This document shows positions 10,302 to 19,987 of a stretch of 64,000 nt of DNA, in pieces. Position 1 is the first letter of the stretch; every line of letters begins with the position of its first letter. The notes under the pieces were generated by a model. That model saw only the letters and a list, made by a program, of their open reading frames with translations, ran no database searches and was not told the DNA's origin. The position numbers and the translations under genes were made by a program. The DNA is taken from NCBI RefSeq assembly GCF_020141465.1, contig NZ_JAHSPD010000001.1, positions 2,648,374-2,712,373 on the forward strand, in the 5' to 3' direction. The DNA comes from Roseovarius carneus. GTDB lineage: Bacteria > Pseudomonadota > Alphaproteobacteria > Rhodobacterales > Rhodobacteraceae.

Positions 10302-11470
10302 TCTCCGTCGAGACCGCCCTTGCACATCTTTTTGAGTTGGTCGCCCCGCTGCCCTCTGAGACAGTCCCGCTGACCGAGGCGGATGGGCGCGTGCTTGCCG
10401 CTTCGGTGACAGCGGGGCGGGATCAGCCGCCTTTCGCGGCCTCGGCCATGGACGGGTATGCGGTCCGGGGCGCGCATGCCCAGCCGGGTGCCAAATTCAC
10501 CGTGATTGGCGAGGCGGCGGCGGGCCACCGGTTCCAAGGCGCACCCGGCGCATCAGAGGCGGTGCGCATCTTTACGGGCGCGCCCCTGCCCGAGGGCTGC
10601 GACCGCGTTATCATTCAGGAGGATGTCAGCCGCAAAGGCGATGTGATCACGCTGAACGCGCCCCTCGATGCAGGGCCTTATGTGCGCCCCTCGGGCGGTG
10701 ATTTCACCCAAGGCACCGTCTTTCCCGCGCCCCGCCGTCTGGGGCCGCATGACATTGCCCTTCTTGCGGCGATGAATGCAGGCACGGTTGAGGTCACACG
10801 CCGCCCGAGCGTGGCCATCCTCGCCACCGGGGACGAACTTGTGATGCCCGGCGAGACGCCCGGCCCCGATCAGATCATCGCGTCCAATTCGCTTGGCCTT
10901 GCCGCCATGGTGCGCGCCGAGGGGGGCGAGGCGCGGCTTTTGCCGATTGCGCGCGATACCGAAAGCTCCCTGCGGGCGGCACTCGATCTGGCGCAGAGCG
11001 CGGACCTCATCGTCACCATTGGCGGCGCGTCGGTCGGCGATCATGATCTGGTGGGCAAGGTGGCAGGCGATATGGGGCTCAATCGCGCGTTCTATAAGGT
11101 GGCGATGCGCCCCGGAAAGCCCCTCATGGCGGGTCGGATCGGCGGCGCGGGTCTTCTTGGCCTGCCCGGCAACCCGGTGTCGGCCATGGTTTGCGGGCAT
11201 GTGTTCCTGCGCCCGATGCTGTGCGCCATGCTCGGCTTGGGGGCTGCACCCGCCCCGAGGCTCAGCGCACCCCTGGCCTGTGATCTACCGCAAAACGGGC
11301 CGCGCGAGCATTATATGCGCGCGGTGCTGAGCGGCGGCACGATCCGCCCCGCACCGCGTCAGGACAGTGCCCTTCTGAGCGTTCTGGCCGAGGCCAATTG
11401 CCTGATGATCCGCCCTGCCGGGGAAAGCCCGAAAGCTGCGGGCGCGCAGATGGACTACATCCTGCTTTAA
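10298..11470 (+). CDS. moeA: Molybdopterin molybdotransferase
   Basis: A 390-residue MoeA that inserts molybdate into adenylylated molybdopterin. The N-terminal MoeA region includes [14 protein letters not shown] (about residues 46-59). The central MPT-binding domain contains ILATGDELV and [13 protein letters not shown], followed by [11 protein letters not shown], and domain IV ends the protein. It is the last gene of the coupled trpG-trpD-trpC-moaC-moeA run; the lexA promoter starts 18 bases after its stop. Confidence 0.95.
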   Translation: MISVETALAHLFELVAPLPSETVPLTEADGRVLAASVTAGRDQPPFAASAMDGYAVRGAHAQPGAKFTVIGEAAAGHRFQGAPGASEAVRIFTGAPLPEGCDRVIIQEDVSRKGDVITLNAPLDAGPYVRPSGGDFTQGTVFPAPRRLGPHDIALLAAMNAGTVEVTRRPSVAILATGDELVMPGETPGPDQIIASNSLGLAAMVRAEGGEARLLPIARDTESSLRAALDLAQSADLIVTIGGASVGDHDLVGKVAGDMGLNRAFYKVAMRPGKPLMAGRIGGAGLLGLPGNPVSAMVCGHVFLRPMLCAMLGLGAAPAPRLSAPLACDLPQNGPREHYMRAVLSGGTIRPAPRQDSALLSVLAEANCLMIRPAGESPKAAGAQMDYILL

Positions 11471-11488
11471 TCCGCGCGCCAAAAGGCG

Positions 11489-11517
11489 TTGACACAAAAC
11501 AAGAACATCACTAGAAC
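11489..11517 (+). promoter_or_regulatory. lexA promoter with SOS box GAAC-N7-GAAC
   Basis: TTGACA (11489-11494) and TAGAAC (11512-11517) are separated by 17 bases and form a good sigma-70-like promoter. The direct repeat GAAC-N7-GAAC (11503-11517) matches the alphaproteobacterial LexA operator (GTTC-N7-GTTC read on the other strand). Its second half lies on the -10 hexamer, so bound LexA should exclude RNA polymerase: classical autorepression, relieved on DNA damage. A GGGAGGG Shine-Dalgarno at 11537-11543 precedes the lexA ATG. Confidence 0.85.
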
Positions 11518-11551
11518 AAACCCTAACCACAATCATGGGAGGGTGCGGCAT

Positions 11552-12253
11552 ATGCTGACCAAGAAACAGCTTGATCTGCTTGAATTCATCAACAAATGCG
11601 TTCAGCGGGATGGTGTGCCCCCCAGTTTTGATGAAATGAAAGACGCGCTTGATCTGCGGTCCAAGTCGGGCATCCACCGGCTGATCACGGCGCTAGAGGA
11701 GCGCGGGTTTATCCGCCGCCTCGCCCACCGCGCCCGCGCGCTTGAGATTGTGAAACTGCCCGAGGCGATGGGTGGCACGCCGGCCCATGGCTTCCAGCCC
11801 CGCGTGATCGACGGCGACCGGCCCATGGCAGGCCAGCCGGCGAATGCACACCCCGTCGAGGCGATCCACGCGATGGAGCTTCCGATGATGGGTCAGATCG
11901 CCGCCGGTGTACCGATTGAGGCCATTCAACATGCCTCGCACAATGTGGCGGTGCCCGGTGCGATGGTCGCGGGCCCCGGTGAGCATTATGCGCTGGAGGT
12001 GAAGGGCGATTCGATGATTGATGCCGGGATCAATGACGGCGATGTCGTGGTGATCCGCGAAACGCAGGTGGCGGATAATGGCGATATCGTCGTGGCGCTT
12101 GTCGAGGATCATGAGGCGACGCTCAAGCGGTTCTACCGTCGGGGTGACGCCATCGCGCTCGAAGCGGCCAATCCAGCCTATGAAACGCGCCTTCTGCCCA
12201 GCGATAAGGTCAAGGTGCAGGGCAAGCTGGTCGGTCTCATCCGCACTTACTGA
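11552..12253 (+). CDS. lexA: LexA repressor, SOS response
   Basis: A 233-residue LexA with an N-terminal winged helix-turn-helix (residues 1-65, starting [12 protein letters not shown]) and a C-terminal S24 self-cleavage domain. The cleavage site is Ala118-Gly119 in IAAGVP, the nucleophile is Ser154 in KGDSMI and the general base is Lys192 in ATLKRF. The linker (about 70-108) is longer than in E. coli LexA, as is usual for alphaproteobacteria. ATG 11552 is chosen because of its strong Shine-Dalgarno and because the domain begins there; the open frame upstream runs through the promoter. The 3' end overlaps comEC by 7 bases on the opposite strand. Confidence 0.97.
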   Translation: MLTKKQLDLLEFINKCVQRDGVPPSFDEMKDALDLRSKSGIHRLITALEERGFIRRLAHRARALEIVKLPEAMGGTPAHGFQPRVIDGDRPMAGQPANAHPVEAIHAMELPMMGQIAAGVPIEAIQHASHNVAVPGAMVAGPGEHYALEVKGDSMIDAGINDGDVVVIRETQVADNGDIVVALVEDHEATLKRFYRRGDAIALEAANPAYETRLLPSDKVKVQGKLVGLIRTY

Positions 12254-14298
12254 GCATCGCGTGGCCCTGCCCGGTCGCGCCTTACCTTCCACGAATTCCA
12301 GAGCCGCGCGCCTGTTATATCGCGCGCGGTGATCGTTTTGAGGCCCTCGGCATCCTCATAAAGGGCAATTGCGCCGGTTTGGCGCAAGCTGGCGGGGTCG
12401 ATCACGGTGCAATCCAGCCCCTCAGGCGGGGGAGTGTTGAACACCAAAATATCGGTCTTTGCACAGCCGCTAAGCTCTGCCGCCGCCTTTTTCCCACGAA
12501 TGTTGCGGACCTCGACGCCGCCCAAGGCTGCGGCCTCGGGCCAGCGGGCGGCGGCGGCGATCTGTTCGGCCTTGTCGCCATCATTCTCCAGCCATGTCAT
12601 TGCAACAAAGCCACCCCCGCGCGGCGCACTGAGGGCACGGCCCTCAGGCGTCATGACCCCGACCAGCCCGCCCGTATCGGCGATCAGGACATCGGGCCGC
12701 TCGGCTTGGGTCCAGAGGAGCATGGCAAAAAGCGCAGGCACCGCCCCCAGAAGCCGCGCGCGCCCCTGCCAGAGCACCATGAATAGCGCGCCCATTGCCA
12801 GCATTGGCAGCACCACCGGACCCGGCGTGACCACCGTGCCGCGCGCGCCCTCAAGCCCGGCGGTCCAATGCGCCACGGCCAATATCCAATCAAGCCCCAG
12901 CCCCATGATCCACAGCCCAATCCAGTCGAGCCCGAGAGGCAAAAGGCAGACCGCAAGCACCGCCGCTGGCATCACCAAAGACCCCATCAGCGGCACGCTG
13001 GCGAGGTTGGCAATGAGGCCATAATGGGCGAATTGGTTGAAATGCGCCGCGGCGATGGGTGCTGTTGCGATGCCTGCGATGAAGGACGAAATGAAGACCG
13101 CCGCCACCGGCTTCAGCCATCTTGGCCCCGGCGGAAGGTTGTAATCGCGCATCATGGCAAACACTGCGATGAGTGCTGTGGTGGCGGCGAAAGACATCTG
13201 AAACCCGGGCCCCGTCAGCGCCTCTGGGCGCAGAAAAAGCACGATGAGGGCCGCAAGTGCCACCGCGCGCAAGGAAAATGCCCGCCGGTTCAGCATCACC
13301 GCCACCAGCACGACCGCGACCATGATGAAGGCCCGTTCGGTCGCGATGGAGCCGCCCGACAGGCCCAGATACATCGCCGCGATAATCAGCGCGAGCCCCG
13401 CCGCCCAAGGCTTGACCTGCACCCGGAGCGCAAGCCACGGGATCGCGGCGAACCCATAGCGCAGCGCCGCGAAAACAAAGCCGGCCAGAAGCCCCATATG
13501 CAGCCCCGAAATGGCCAGTAAATGCGCGAGGTTGGACACGCGCAGCGCCTCGATCGTGTCTTGGCCCATGCCGGACCGGTCGCCGGTCATGATGGCCGCC
13601 GCAAAGGCCCCCGCCTCGCCCGGCAGGTTGGCCTGCACCCGCTCCGAGAGCCACATACGGATCGCGAAAAGGGGGCGTTTGCCGTCGGGCGGCTCCAGCG
13701 CCATAAGCGGCACGCGAGTATAGCCCACGCCGCCGATCTTGAGAAACCACGCGTGGCGCTGAAAATCAAAACCGCCGGGTTCGGTCGGCCCGCTGGGAGG
13801 GGATAGATGCGCAGTGGTCATCACGCGGGCACCCGCGCGCGGGGCCACGCCGCCCTCCTTGCCATGCAGCGAAATGCGCACCCGTGTGGGCGTGCGTCCG
13901 GGCCGCATGTCGCGCAGCACGACCTGATCAAGCGTCACGCGCACCGCGTCCGAGCCGGAGCGGTCGATATTGACCACACGACCCTCGACAGGGCCGTAGT
14001 AATGCCAGCCCAGCACGGGGCCCGACACGCTCTGCGCGCGCCACCCACCCAGCACCATCCCCGCCGCGATCAGCGCCATCCCGATGAACAACGGGCCAAA
14101 CGCAGCCCCCACCAAGCGCGCCATGATCACGGCGAGACCGCCCGCCCCCGCAATCCCCCAAAGCGCCATGACCGAAGGCTCGAACCCGAGCGAGAAAAAC
14201 ACGCCAATGCCGATGCCAACACAGACAGGCGTCCACCCAAAGAGGTGCCCGCGCTGCACCAGCAGCGCCGTCGCCAAATGGCCCCACAGAGCCGACAC
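12247..14298 (-). CDS. comEC: ComEC/Rec2 family DNA-uptake channel protein
   Basis: A 683-residue polytopic membrane protein. An N-terminal DUF4131-like region leads into the ComEC/Rec2 competence domain with the signature [13 protein letters not shown], then several membrane helices. The C-terminal part (after about residue 520) sits where the metallo-beta-lactamase-like domain is found in other ComEC proteins, but I see no HxHxDH metal motif, so it looks degenerate. ComEC carries single-stranded DNA across the inner membrane during transformation. GTG 14298 is chosen for its good Shine-Dalgarno (GGAGGGG); the upstream in-frame start would overlap gltX. Divergent from gltX, convergent with lexA. 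Confidence 0.9.
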   Translation of the reverse strand: MSALWGHLATALLVQRGHLFGWTPVCVGIGIGVFFSLGFEPSVMALWGIAGAGGLAVIMARLVGAAFGPLFIGMALIAAGMVLGGWRAQSVSGPVLGWHYYGPVEGRVVNIDRSGSDAVRVTLDQVVLRDMRPGRTPTRVRISLHGKEGGVAPRAGARVMTTAHLSPPSGPTEPGGFDFQRHAWFLKIGGVGYTRVPLMALEPPDGKRPLFAIRMWLSERVQANLPGEAGAFAAAIMTGDRSGMGQDTIEALRVSNLAHLLAISGLHMGLLAGFVFAALRYGFAAIPWLALRVQVKPWAAGLALIIAAMYLGLSGGSIATERAFIMVAVVLVAVMLNRRAFSLRAVALAALIVLFLRPEALTGPGFQMSFAATTALIAVFAMMRDYNLPPGPRWLKPVAAVFISSFIAGIATAPIAAAHFNQFAHYGLIANLASVPLMGSLVMPAAVLAVCLLPLGLDWIGLWIMGLGLDWILAVAHWTAGLEGARGTVVTPGPVVLPMLAMGALFMVLWQGRARLLGAVPALFAMLLWTQAERPDVLIADTGGLVGVMTPEGRALSAPRGGGFVAMTWLENDGDKAEQIAAAARWPEAAALGGVEVRNIRGKKAAAELSGCAKTDILVFNTPPPEGLDCTVIDPASLRQTGAIALYEDAEGLKTITARDITGARLWNSWKVRRDRAGPRDAQ

Positions 14299-14374
14299 TT
14301 GTTTCCCCTCCGGCCTCTGGTTAGACAGGCGGCAGCTTGCCCCAAACATCCTTACCGAAAGGTTAACGCGCCTT

Positions 14375-15781
14375 ATGTCCGTCCCTGTCGTGACCCGTTT
14401 TGCCCCCTCGCCCACCGGCTATCTGCATATCGGCGGGGCGCGCACGGCGCTCTTCAATTACCTCTTTGCGCGGCGCCATGGCGGCTCGTTTTTGCTGCGC
14501 ATCGAGGATACGGACCGCGCCCGCTCCACACCTGAGGCGACGGAAGCGATCCTTGAGGGGATGGCGTGGATGGGTCTCGCGCATGATGGCGAAGTGGTCA
14601 GCCAATTTGCCCGTGCGCCCCGCCATGTGGAGGTTGCCCACGCCATGCTGGCGGCGGGGGCTGCGTATAAGTGCTTTGCCACCCAAGAAGAAATCCAGAC
14701 CTTCCGCGACACGGCCAAGGCCGAGGGGCGCAGCACGCTTTTCCGCAGCCCGTGGCGCGATGCGGACCCGGCGTCTCACCCCGATGCGCCCTTCGTCGTG
14801 CGCATCAAGGCCCCACGCGAGGGTGCGACCGTGATCCGCGACGCAGTGCAGGGCGATGTGACCATTCGCAACGATCAGCTTGATGATATGGTCCTGCTGC
14901 GCTCGGACGGCACGCCGGTCTATATGCTGGCCGTGGCGGTTGATGATCATGACAGCGGCGTTACCCATGTGATCCGTGGCGATGATCATCTCAACAATGC
15001 CGCGCGGCAGATGATGATCTATGCCGCGATGGGCTGGCCCCTGCCCATCTACGCCCATATCCCGCTCATTCACGGCCCTGATGGCAAGAAATTGAGTAAG
15101 CGGCACGGCGCGCTTGGCGTCGCGGAATACCGCGATATGGGCTATCCTGCGGCGGGGATGCGCAACTATCTGGCGCGACTCGGGTGGAGCCATGGAGACG
15201 CCGAGTTCTTCACCGATGCGCAGGCCATTGAATGGTTTGATCTCGAAGGGATTGGCAAGAGCCCCGCGCGGTTTGACTTCAAGAAGTTAGACAATGTGAG
15301 CGGGCAACATATCGCCACCATGCCAGATGCTGCACTGCTGCATGAATTGGACGGGTTTCTGGCCGCCACCGGGATGCCCGCCCTGACGCAAGGGCAGCGC
15401 AGCTTGATGGCGGCGGGCATGTATTGCCTCAAGGAGCGCGCGCGGACATTTCCAGAACTCCTTGATAAAGCGCAATTTATCGTGAATTCACGACCCGTGG
15501 AGATTGACGAGAAAGCGGCCAAACACCTCGATGATGTATCCCGCGGTATACTGAATGAATTGACGCCGCACCTGCAAACTGCTACGTGGGATCGAAACAG
15601 TCTGGAGGCCACAGCAAACGATTTTGCCGAGGCCAAAGGCACGAAGTTCGGCAAGTTGGCGGGCCCTATGCGGGCAGCCTTGGCCGGCCGAAGTGCCACA
15701 CCGAGTGTGTTCGATATGATGCTGGTGCTGGGCCGGGACGAGACCCTGGCGCGGCTCACTGATGCGGCCAATGGCGGTTAA
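14375..15781 (+). CDS. gltX: Glutamate-tRNA ligase
   Basis: A 468-residue class I aminoacyl-tRNA synthetase that charges tRNA-Glu (and possibly tRNA-Gln in an organism using the transamidation route). The HIGH-type motif is [13 protein letters not shown] (about residues 16-28) and the KMSKS-type motif is KLSKR at 239-243. The C-terminal anticodon-binding domain is present, and length fits the family. ATG 14375 is where the conserved domain begins; the open frame continues upstream over the comEC promoter and is not used. Alphaproteobacteria often have two gltX genes, so this may be one of a pair. Confidence 0.95.
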   Translation: MSVPVVTRFAPSPTGYLHIGGARTALFNYLFARRHGGSFLLRIEDTDRARSTPEATEAILEGMAWMGLAHDGEVVSQFARAPRHVEVAHAMLAAGAAYKCFATQEEIQTFRDTAKAEGRSTLFRSPWRDADPASHPDAPFVVRIKAPREGATVIRDAVQGDVTIRNDQLDDMVLLRSDGTPVYMLAVAVDDHDSGVTHVIRGDDHLNNAARQMMIYAAMGWPLPIYAHIPLIHGPDGKKLSKRHGALGVAEYRDMGYPAAGMRNYLARLGWSHGDAEFFTDAQAIEWFDLEGIGKSPARFDFKKLDNVSGQHIATMPDAALLHELDGFLAATGMPALTQGQRSLMAAGMYCLKERARTFPELLDKAQFIVNSRPVEIDEKAAKHLDDVSRGILNELTPHLQTATWDRNSLEATANDFAEAKGTKFGKLAGPMRAALAGRSATPSVFDMMLVLGRDETLARLTDAANGG

Positions 15782-15855
15782 CTCCGCCTTAAGGCTGGTG
15801 TAATACGCAAGCCCCAGCGCGCCGCGCGCCTGGGTGCGAAAATGGAGGACGCCGC

Positions 15856-17151
15856 ATGGCTGACAGCAAACGCAACGCAACCCTGACGATCGGTGAAAAA
15901 AGCTATGACCTGCCCATCCTGTCGCCTACGGCGGGTCCTGATGTGCTGGATATTCGCAAGCTTTACGGCCAGGCGGGTGTGTTCACCTATGATCCCGGCT
16001 TCACCTCCACCGCAAGCTGCGACAGCACGATCACCTTCATTGATGGCGACAAGGGCGAGCTTTTGCATCGCGGCTATCCGATTGATCAGCTGGCCGAGAA
16101 ATCGCATTTCCTCGAAGTCTGCTATCTGCTGCTTTACGGGGAGCTTCCTTCTGCGGCCCAGCTTGAGGATTTTGAAGAACGTGTGACGATGCACACGATG
16201 ATCCACGAGCAAATGATGTATCTTTTCCGTGGCTTCCGCCGCGATGCTCATCCTATGGCGATTATGGTCGGCGTGGTCGGTGCGCTGAGTGCATTTTACC
16301 ATGACAGCACCGATATCAACGACCCGTGGCAGCGCGAAGTGGCCTCTGTGCGGATGATTGCGAAGATGCCCACGATTGCCGCGATGGCGTACAAATATAC
16401 AGTGGGGCAGCCCTTCGTTTATCCGCGCAACGATATTGATTACGCATCGAACTTCCTGCGCATGTGCTTTTCGGTCCCCACCGAAGATTATCAAGTCAAC
16501 CCGATCCTTAGCCGCGCAATGGACCGTATCTTCACCCTGCACGCGGATCACGAGCAGAACGCCTCGACCTCTACCGTGCGGCTTGCCTCCTCTTCGGGCG
16601 CCAATCCTTTTGCGTGTATTGCCGCCGGTGTGGCGTGCCTCTGGGGTCCGGCCCATGGCGGCGCCAATCAGGCCTGCCTTGAAATGCTGCGCGAGATCGG
16701 CACCGTGGACCGTATCCCCGAATTTATCGCGCGCGCCAAGGACAAGAATGACCCTTTCCGCCTCATGGGCTTCGGGCACAGGGTCTACAAAAACTTCGAT
16801 CCGCGCGCCAAGGTGATGAAGCAATCCGCAGATGAGGTGCTGGAGCTTTTGGGCGTTGAGGATAATCCGGTGCTGCAAGTCGCCAAGGAGCTTGAAAAAC
16901 AAGCCCTCGCAGACCCCTATTTCGCCGAGAAAAAACTCTTTCCAAACGTCGATTTCTACTCCGGCATCATTTTGGAGGCGATGGGCTTCCCCACCTCGAT
17001 GTTCACGCCCATCTTCGCGGTCAGCCGCACTGTGGGTTGGATCAGCCAGTGGAAAGAGATGATCGCCGATCCTCAGCTCAAGATCGGCCGCCCCCGGCAG
17101 CTCTATGCGGGCGACACGTTCCGCGACTATGTGGACATCGAAAAGCGCTAA
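15856..17151 (+). CDS. gltA: Citrate synthase
   Basis: A 431-residue type II (hexameric, Gram-negative type) citrate synthase that condenses oxaloacetate and acetyl-CoA. An N-terminal beta-rich extension is followed by the catalytic domain with [14 protein letters not shown] (about residues 231-244), [17 protein letters not shown] (about 308-324) and the NVDFYSG segment that provides the catalytic Asp. The Shine-Dalgarno GGAGG is well placed before the ATG. A hairpin follows the stop within 15 bases, so it probably ends its own transcript before the alternative oxidase gene. Confidence 0.97.
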   Translation: MADSKRNATLTIGEKSYDLPILSPTAGPDVLDIRKLYGQAGVFTYDPGFTSTASCDSTITFIDGDKGELLHRGYPIDQLAEKSHFLEVCYLLLYGELPSAAQLEDFEERVTMHTMIHEQMMYLFRGFRRDAHPMAIMVGVVGALSAFYHDSTDINDPWQREVASVRMIAKMPTIAAMAYKYTVGQPFVYPRNDIDYASNFLRMCFSVPTEDYQVNPILSRAMDRIFTLHADHEQNASTSTVRLASSSGANPFACIAAGVACLWGPAHGGANQACLEMLREIGTVDRIPEFIARAKDKNDPFRLMGFGHRVYKNFDPRAKVMKQSADEVLELLGVEDNPVLQVAKELEKQALADPYFAEKKLFPNVDFYSGIILEAMGFPTSMFTPIFAVSRTVGWISQWKEMIADPQLKIGRPRQLYAGDTFRDYVDIEKR

Positions 17152-17164
17152 AATCTGCTATTTT

Positions 17165-17193
17165 GCCGCATCCCAAAGCTCTGGGATAGCGGC
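17165..17193 (+). terminator. Hairpin after gltA, probable terminator
   Basis: GCCGC-ATCCCA, six loop bases, then TGGGAT-A-GCGGC form an 11-base-pair stem with one bulged A, starting 13 bases after the gltA stop. No clear T-tract follows, so termination may be inefficient or Rho-assisted. Confidence 0.5.
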
Positions 17194-17200
17194 GAAGGCA

Positions 17201-17233
17201 CCCTATCTATACCCTATGCGTTAACAGATAGGG
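17201..17233. promoter_or_regulatory. Inverted repeat upstream of alternative oxidase gene
   Basis: CCCTATCT (17201-17208) and AGATAGGG (17226-17233) are perfect 8-base inverted arms. A second, overlapping pair CTATGC/GCATAG (17214-17219 and 17233-17238) runs up to the ATG. The element covers the presumed leader and Shine-Dalgarno (ATAGGG) of the oxidase gene, so it could be a repressor operator or an RNA hairpin that masks translation. No cognate regulator is adjacent. Confidence 0.45.
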
Positions 17234-17239
17234 CATAGC

Positions 17240-17893
17240 ATGAAACAGCCGACCGGCTTCGACACACCCGAAGTGTCGTTTGAGAACATCCACCATACGC
17301 CGCAAGATTGGCGTGATCGCGCCGCGTTGCGCTTCGTGAAATTCTTGCGTTTTTTCGCAGATAGGCTCTTTGCCGGTCGTTATGGCCACCGGGCGGTCGT
17401 GCTGGAAACAGTCGCTGCCGTGCCGGGCATGGTCGGCGGGCTCTTGCAGCATCTCAAGGCGATCCGCCACATCCGCGACGACGAAGGCTGGATCAAAGAA
17501 CTGATCGAAGAGGCCGATAACGAGCGGATGCACCTCATGACCTTCATCCACATCGCGCAGCCTTCACGCGGGGAGCGGTGGATGATCATGATCACACAGG
17601 CGATTTTCTACAACTTCTACTTCTTCCTCTACCTCTTCCTGCCGCGCATCGCGCACCGGGTCGTTGGCTATCTGGAGGAGGAGGCGGTCGTGAGCTACAC
17701 CCAATATCTTGAGCAGATCGACGCTGGCACGGTCGAGAATGTGCCCGCGCCGCAAATTGCCAAGGATTACTGGGGCTTGTCCGATAATGCCCGCCTGCGC
17801 GAAGTGGTCATCGTGATCCGCGCCGATGAAGCGGCTCACCGCGACACAAATCATGATTTCGCGAATAAAATCGCCGATGGCAGCCATAATTAA
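17240..17893 (+). CDS. aox: Alternative oxidase, diiron ubiquinol oxidase
   Basis: A 217-residue interfacial membrane oxidase that passes electrons from ubiquinol to oxygen without pumping protons and is insensitive to cyanide. All four diiron motifs are visible: LETVAAVPG (Glu56), NERMHL (Glu95, His98), LEEEAV (glutamates at 146-148) and ADEAAHRD (Glu197, His200). The two long hydrophobic helices typical of membrane association are about 53-75 and 114-140. It lacks the N-terminal extension with the regulatory cysteine of plant enzymes, as expected for bacterial forms. It follows gltA by 88 bases and is followed by a strong hairpin, so it may be its own unit under the palindrome upstream. Confidence 0.95.
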   Translation: MKQPTGFDTPEVSFENIHHTPQDWRDRAALRFVKFLRFFADRLFAGRYGHRAVVLETVAAVPGMVGGLLQHLKAIRHIRDDEGWIKELIEEADNERMHLMTFIHIAQPSRGERWMIMITQAIFYNFYFFLYLFLPRIAHRVVGYLEEEAVVSYTQYLEQIDAGTVENVPAPQIAKDYWGLSDNARLREVVIVIRADEAAHRDTNHDFANKIADGSHN

Positions 17894-17925
17894 CCCTCTG
17901 GGCACCCCTGAGGATACGTTCTGAA

Positions 17926-17966
17926 GAGGCCCGGCCTTGGGCAATCCCGCCAAAGGCCGGGACCTC
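17926..17966 (+). terminator. Strong hairpin after alternative oxidase gene
   Basis: GAGG-CCCGGCCTT-GGG, a CAAT-containing loop, then CCC and AAGGCCGGG-A-CCTC. The arms CCCGGCCTT (17930-17938) and AAGGCCGGG (17953-17961) pair perfectly and extend inward and outward. It begins 33 bases after the oxidase stop. There is no following T-run, so it is called a probable terminator or 3' stabilising hairpin. Confidence 0.55.
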
Positions 17967-18105
17967 ACATATCAGGGCGCATTCGCAAATCGCGCATTAT
18001 TCGTACGCGGTGCAGACGCTGCATGTTAATGCATTTTTCCTTATTTTAGAGGATCAGAGCATTCGCATGCCACTGTATGTGGCGTGTTGCCATAATGAGT
18101 TTTAT

Positions 18106-18164
18106 AGCGTTTCGAGAAAGGCTGTGCCTCAGATTTTCTCGAAACGCTTTGCACCAAGAAAAAG
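18106..18164. repeat. Palindromic intergenic repeat, copy A
   Basis: AGCGTTTCGAGAAA (18106-18119) and TTTCTCGAAACGCT (18135-18148) are a perfect 14-base inverted repeat with a 15-base loop. The right flank ACGCTTTGCACCAAGAAAAAG (counted as 21 positions, 18144-18164) recurs with 19 matches at 45138-45158, next to another palindromic element, which marks both as members of one dispersed family. Confidence 0.75.
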
Positions 18165-18226
18165 ACTATTGATGCCAAGTCTTGCGGCCCTTGCGCATTT
18201 TCCCGGCGGGGCCTATCGCTGAACCT

Positions 18227-19039
18227 ATGAAAATTCTGTTTTTGGGCGATGTGATGGGGCGCGCCGGGCGCGCGGCAATCGTTGAGGGGGTGCCTCGGCT
18301 GCGGGCGCAGTGGGGGCTCGATTTTGTCATCGTGAATGGCGAGAACGCGACGGGGGGTATGGGGCTGAGTGGGCCGCATGCGCAAGATCTGCTGGTCGCA
18401 GGGGTCGATTGTCTGACGCTGGGGGACCATGCGTTTGACCAAAAGGATATGCTGCAATTCATTGAAAGCGAGGGGCGGATTATTCGTCCGCTCAACTATG
18501 CCAAAGGTGCGCCGGGGCGCGGCGCGCGGGTGTTCTCGGATGCGCGGGGCCGAAAGATACTCGTGGCGCAGGCGCTGGGCCAGGTGTTCATGAAGCGGGC
18601 TTTCGATGATCCGTTCTCTGCACTGGATGCGGTGCTGAGCGCGCATGTTCTAGGCGGGGCCGTGCAGGCGTCGGTGATCGACATGCATTGCGAGGCGACA
18701 TCGGAGAAGATGGGGATGGGACATTTTTGCGATGGGCGCGCGAGCCTTGTCGTGGGCACGCATACCCATGTGCCCACCGGCGATGCGCAGATATTGCCGG
18801 GTGGCACAGCCTACCTTACGGATGCGGGTATGTGTGGCGATTACCTCAGCGTGATCGGCATGGAGCCGGGCGAGCCGATGCGCCGTTTCGTGACCGGCAT
18901 GTCAAAGGGTCGGTTTGTGCCCGCCGCGGGCGAGGCCACGCTGAGCGGGGTTTATGTCGAAACGAATGACCGCACGGGCAAGGCGCTGCGTATCGAGATG
19001 GTGCGTCAGGGCGGACGCTTGGCACAGGCCGGTCCGTGA
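18227..19039 (+). CDS. ymdB: YmdB family metallophosphoesterase
   Basis: A 270-residue protein of the TIGR00282/YmdB calcineurin-like phosphoesterase family. The metal-binding motifs are LGDVMGRAGR (about residues 6-15), NGEN (about 39-42), LGDHAFDQ (about 65-72) and GTHTHVPTGD (about 178-187). Homologues hydrolyse 2',3'-cyclic nucleotides in vitro and influence RNA-dependent adaptive behaviour in Bacillus; the role in alphaproteobacteria is not settled. The ATG at 18227 begins the conserved domain, and upstream in-frame starts fall within the intergenic region. Its stop overlaps the GTG start of the next gene by 4 bases. Confidence 0.9.
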   Translation: MKILFLGDVMGRAGRAAIVEGVPRLRAQWGLDFVIVNGENATGGMGLSGPHAQDLLVAGVDCLTLGDHAFDQKDMLQFIESEGRIIRPLNYAKGAPGRGARVFSDARGRKILVAQALGQVFMKRAFDDPFSALDAVLSAHVLGGAVQASVIDMHCEATSEKMGMGHFCDGRASLVVGTHTHVPTGDAQILPGGTAYLTDAGMCGDYLSVIGMEPGEPMRRFVTGMSKGRFVPAAGEATLSGVYVETNDRTGKALRIEMVRQGGRLAQAGP

Positions 19040-19974
19040 AGAACCGCCCGACCCCCGTTTTATACGGGATATTGCTCCTTATGGGGGCAGGTTGGGGACT
19101 GTCAGTGCCTTTGAGCAAGATCGCGGTGAGCACCGGGCATCAGCCTTTTGGCCTGATCTTCTGGCAGCTCGTGGTCATGGTGCTGTTTCTCGGTGTGATC
19201 TGCGCGCTGCGTGGTAAGCGGCTTGAGCTGGGGCGGCAATATTGGCGGCTCTATATTGCGGTAGCACTTTGTGGCGCCGTGCTGCCGGATATTTTCTTCT
19301 ACATGGCGGCGGCAAAGCTTCCGGGCGGGATCATGGCGATCGTGGTCTCTTCGGTGCCGATGTTCTCGCTGCCGATCGCGCTGGCGCTCGGCAATGAGGA
19401 TTTCGCGTGGCGGCGGTTTTTTGGCCTGTGCTTTGGCCTGATGGGGATTTTGATGATCGTGGGGCCGGAGGCGAGCCTGCCGGATGCCGCGATGGCGGCT
19501 TTCGTGCCCATCGCAATGCTCGCGCCGCTGCTTTACGCGACCGAGGGAAATCTGGTCGCGAAATGGGGGACGCAAGGGCTCGATTCCATGCAAGTGATCC
19601 TCGCGGCGTCGCTTTTTGGGATGGTTCTGACTGCGCCTGCCGCGCTGATCACCGGACAGTGGATTGATCCGCTGGCGGGGTTTGGCGCGGCGGAAGCGGC
19701 GCTTGTGGCCTCGGCGATCATTCATGCGCTGGTTTACGCGACCTATGTCTGGCTTGTTGGGCGGGCGGGGTCCGTCTTTACGGCCCAGACCAGTTATCTG
19801 GTGACGGGGTGCGGTGTCCTTTGGTCCATGCTCTTGCTGAGCGAGCGCTATTCGCTTTGGATCTGGGGCGCACTTTTGGTGATGTTCATGGGTATGGCCC
19901 TCGTGCAGCCACGCCGCGTTGACGAGACGCTTGCTCCGGCGGCACCGCTCGGGAATAGTGATCCCAACACATGA
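19036..19974 (+). CDS. EamA/DMT-family permease
   Basis: A 312-residue inner-membrane protein with about ten hydrophobic segments arranged as two five-helix EamA repeats, typical of drug/metabolite transporters. The substrate is unknown; the family exports amino acids, metabolites or drugs. It starts at GTG in a GTGA overlap with ymdB, so it is translationally coupled to it, and ends 13 bases before the SLC13 permease start. No discriminating motif is visible. Confidence 0.85.
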   Translation: MKNRPTPVLYGILLLMGAGWGLSVPLSKIAVSTGHQPFGLIFWQLVVMVLFLGVICALRGKRLELGRQYWRLYIAVALCGAVLPDIFFYMAAAKLPGGIMAIVVSSVPMFSLPIALALGNEDFAWRRFFGLCFGLMGILMIVGPEASLPDAAMAAFVPIAMLAPLLYATEGNLVAKWGTQGLDSMQVILAASLFGMVLTAPAALITGQWIDPLAGFGAAEAALVASAIIHALVYATYVWLVGRAGSVFTAQTSYLVTGCGVLWSMLLLSERYSLWIWGALLVMFMGMALVQPRRVDETLAPAAPLGNSDPNT

Positions 19975-19987
19975 GGGAGTGCTGCCG

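Larger units (their letters stand above)
17894..18226. other. Intergenic region with hairpin and palindromic repeat
   Basis: This 333-base gap between the oxidase gene and ymdB holds the terminator-like hairpin (17926-17966), an AT-rich stretch (about 17990-18060) and one copy of a palindromic repeat (18106-18164). I recognise no coding sequence; the short frames here have no domain. Confidence 0.6.
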
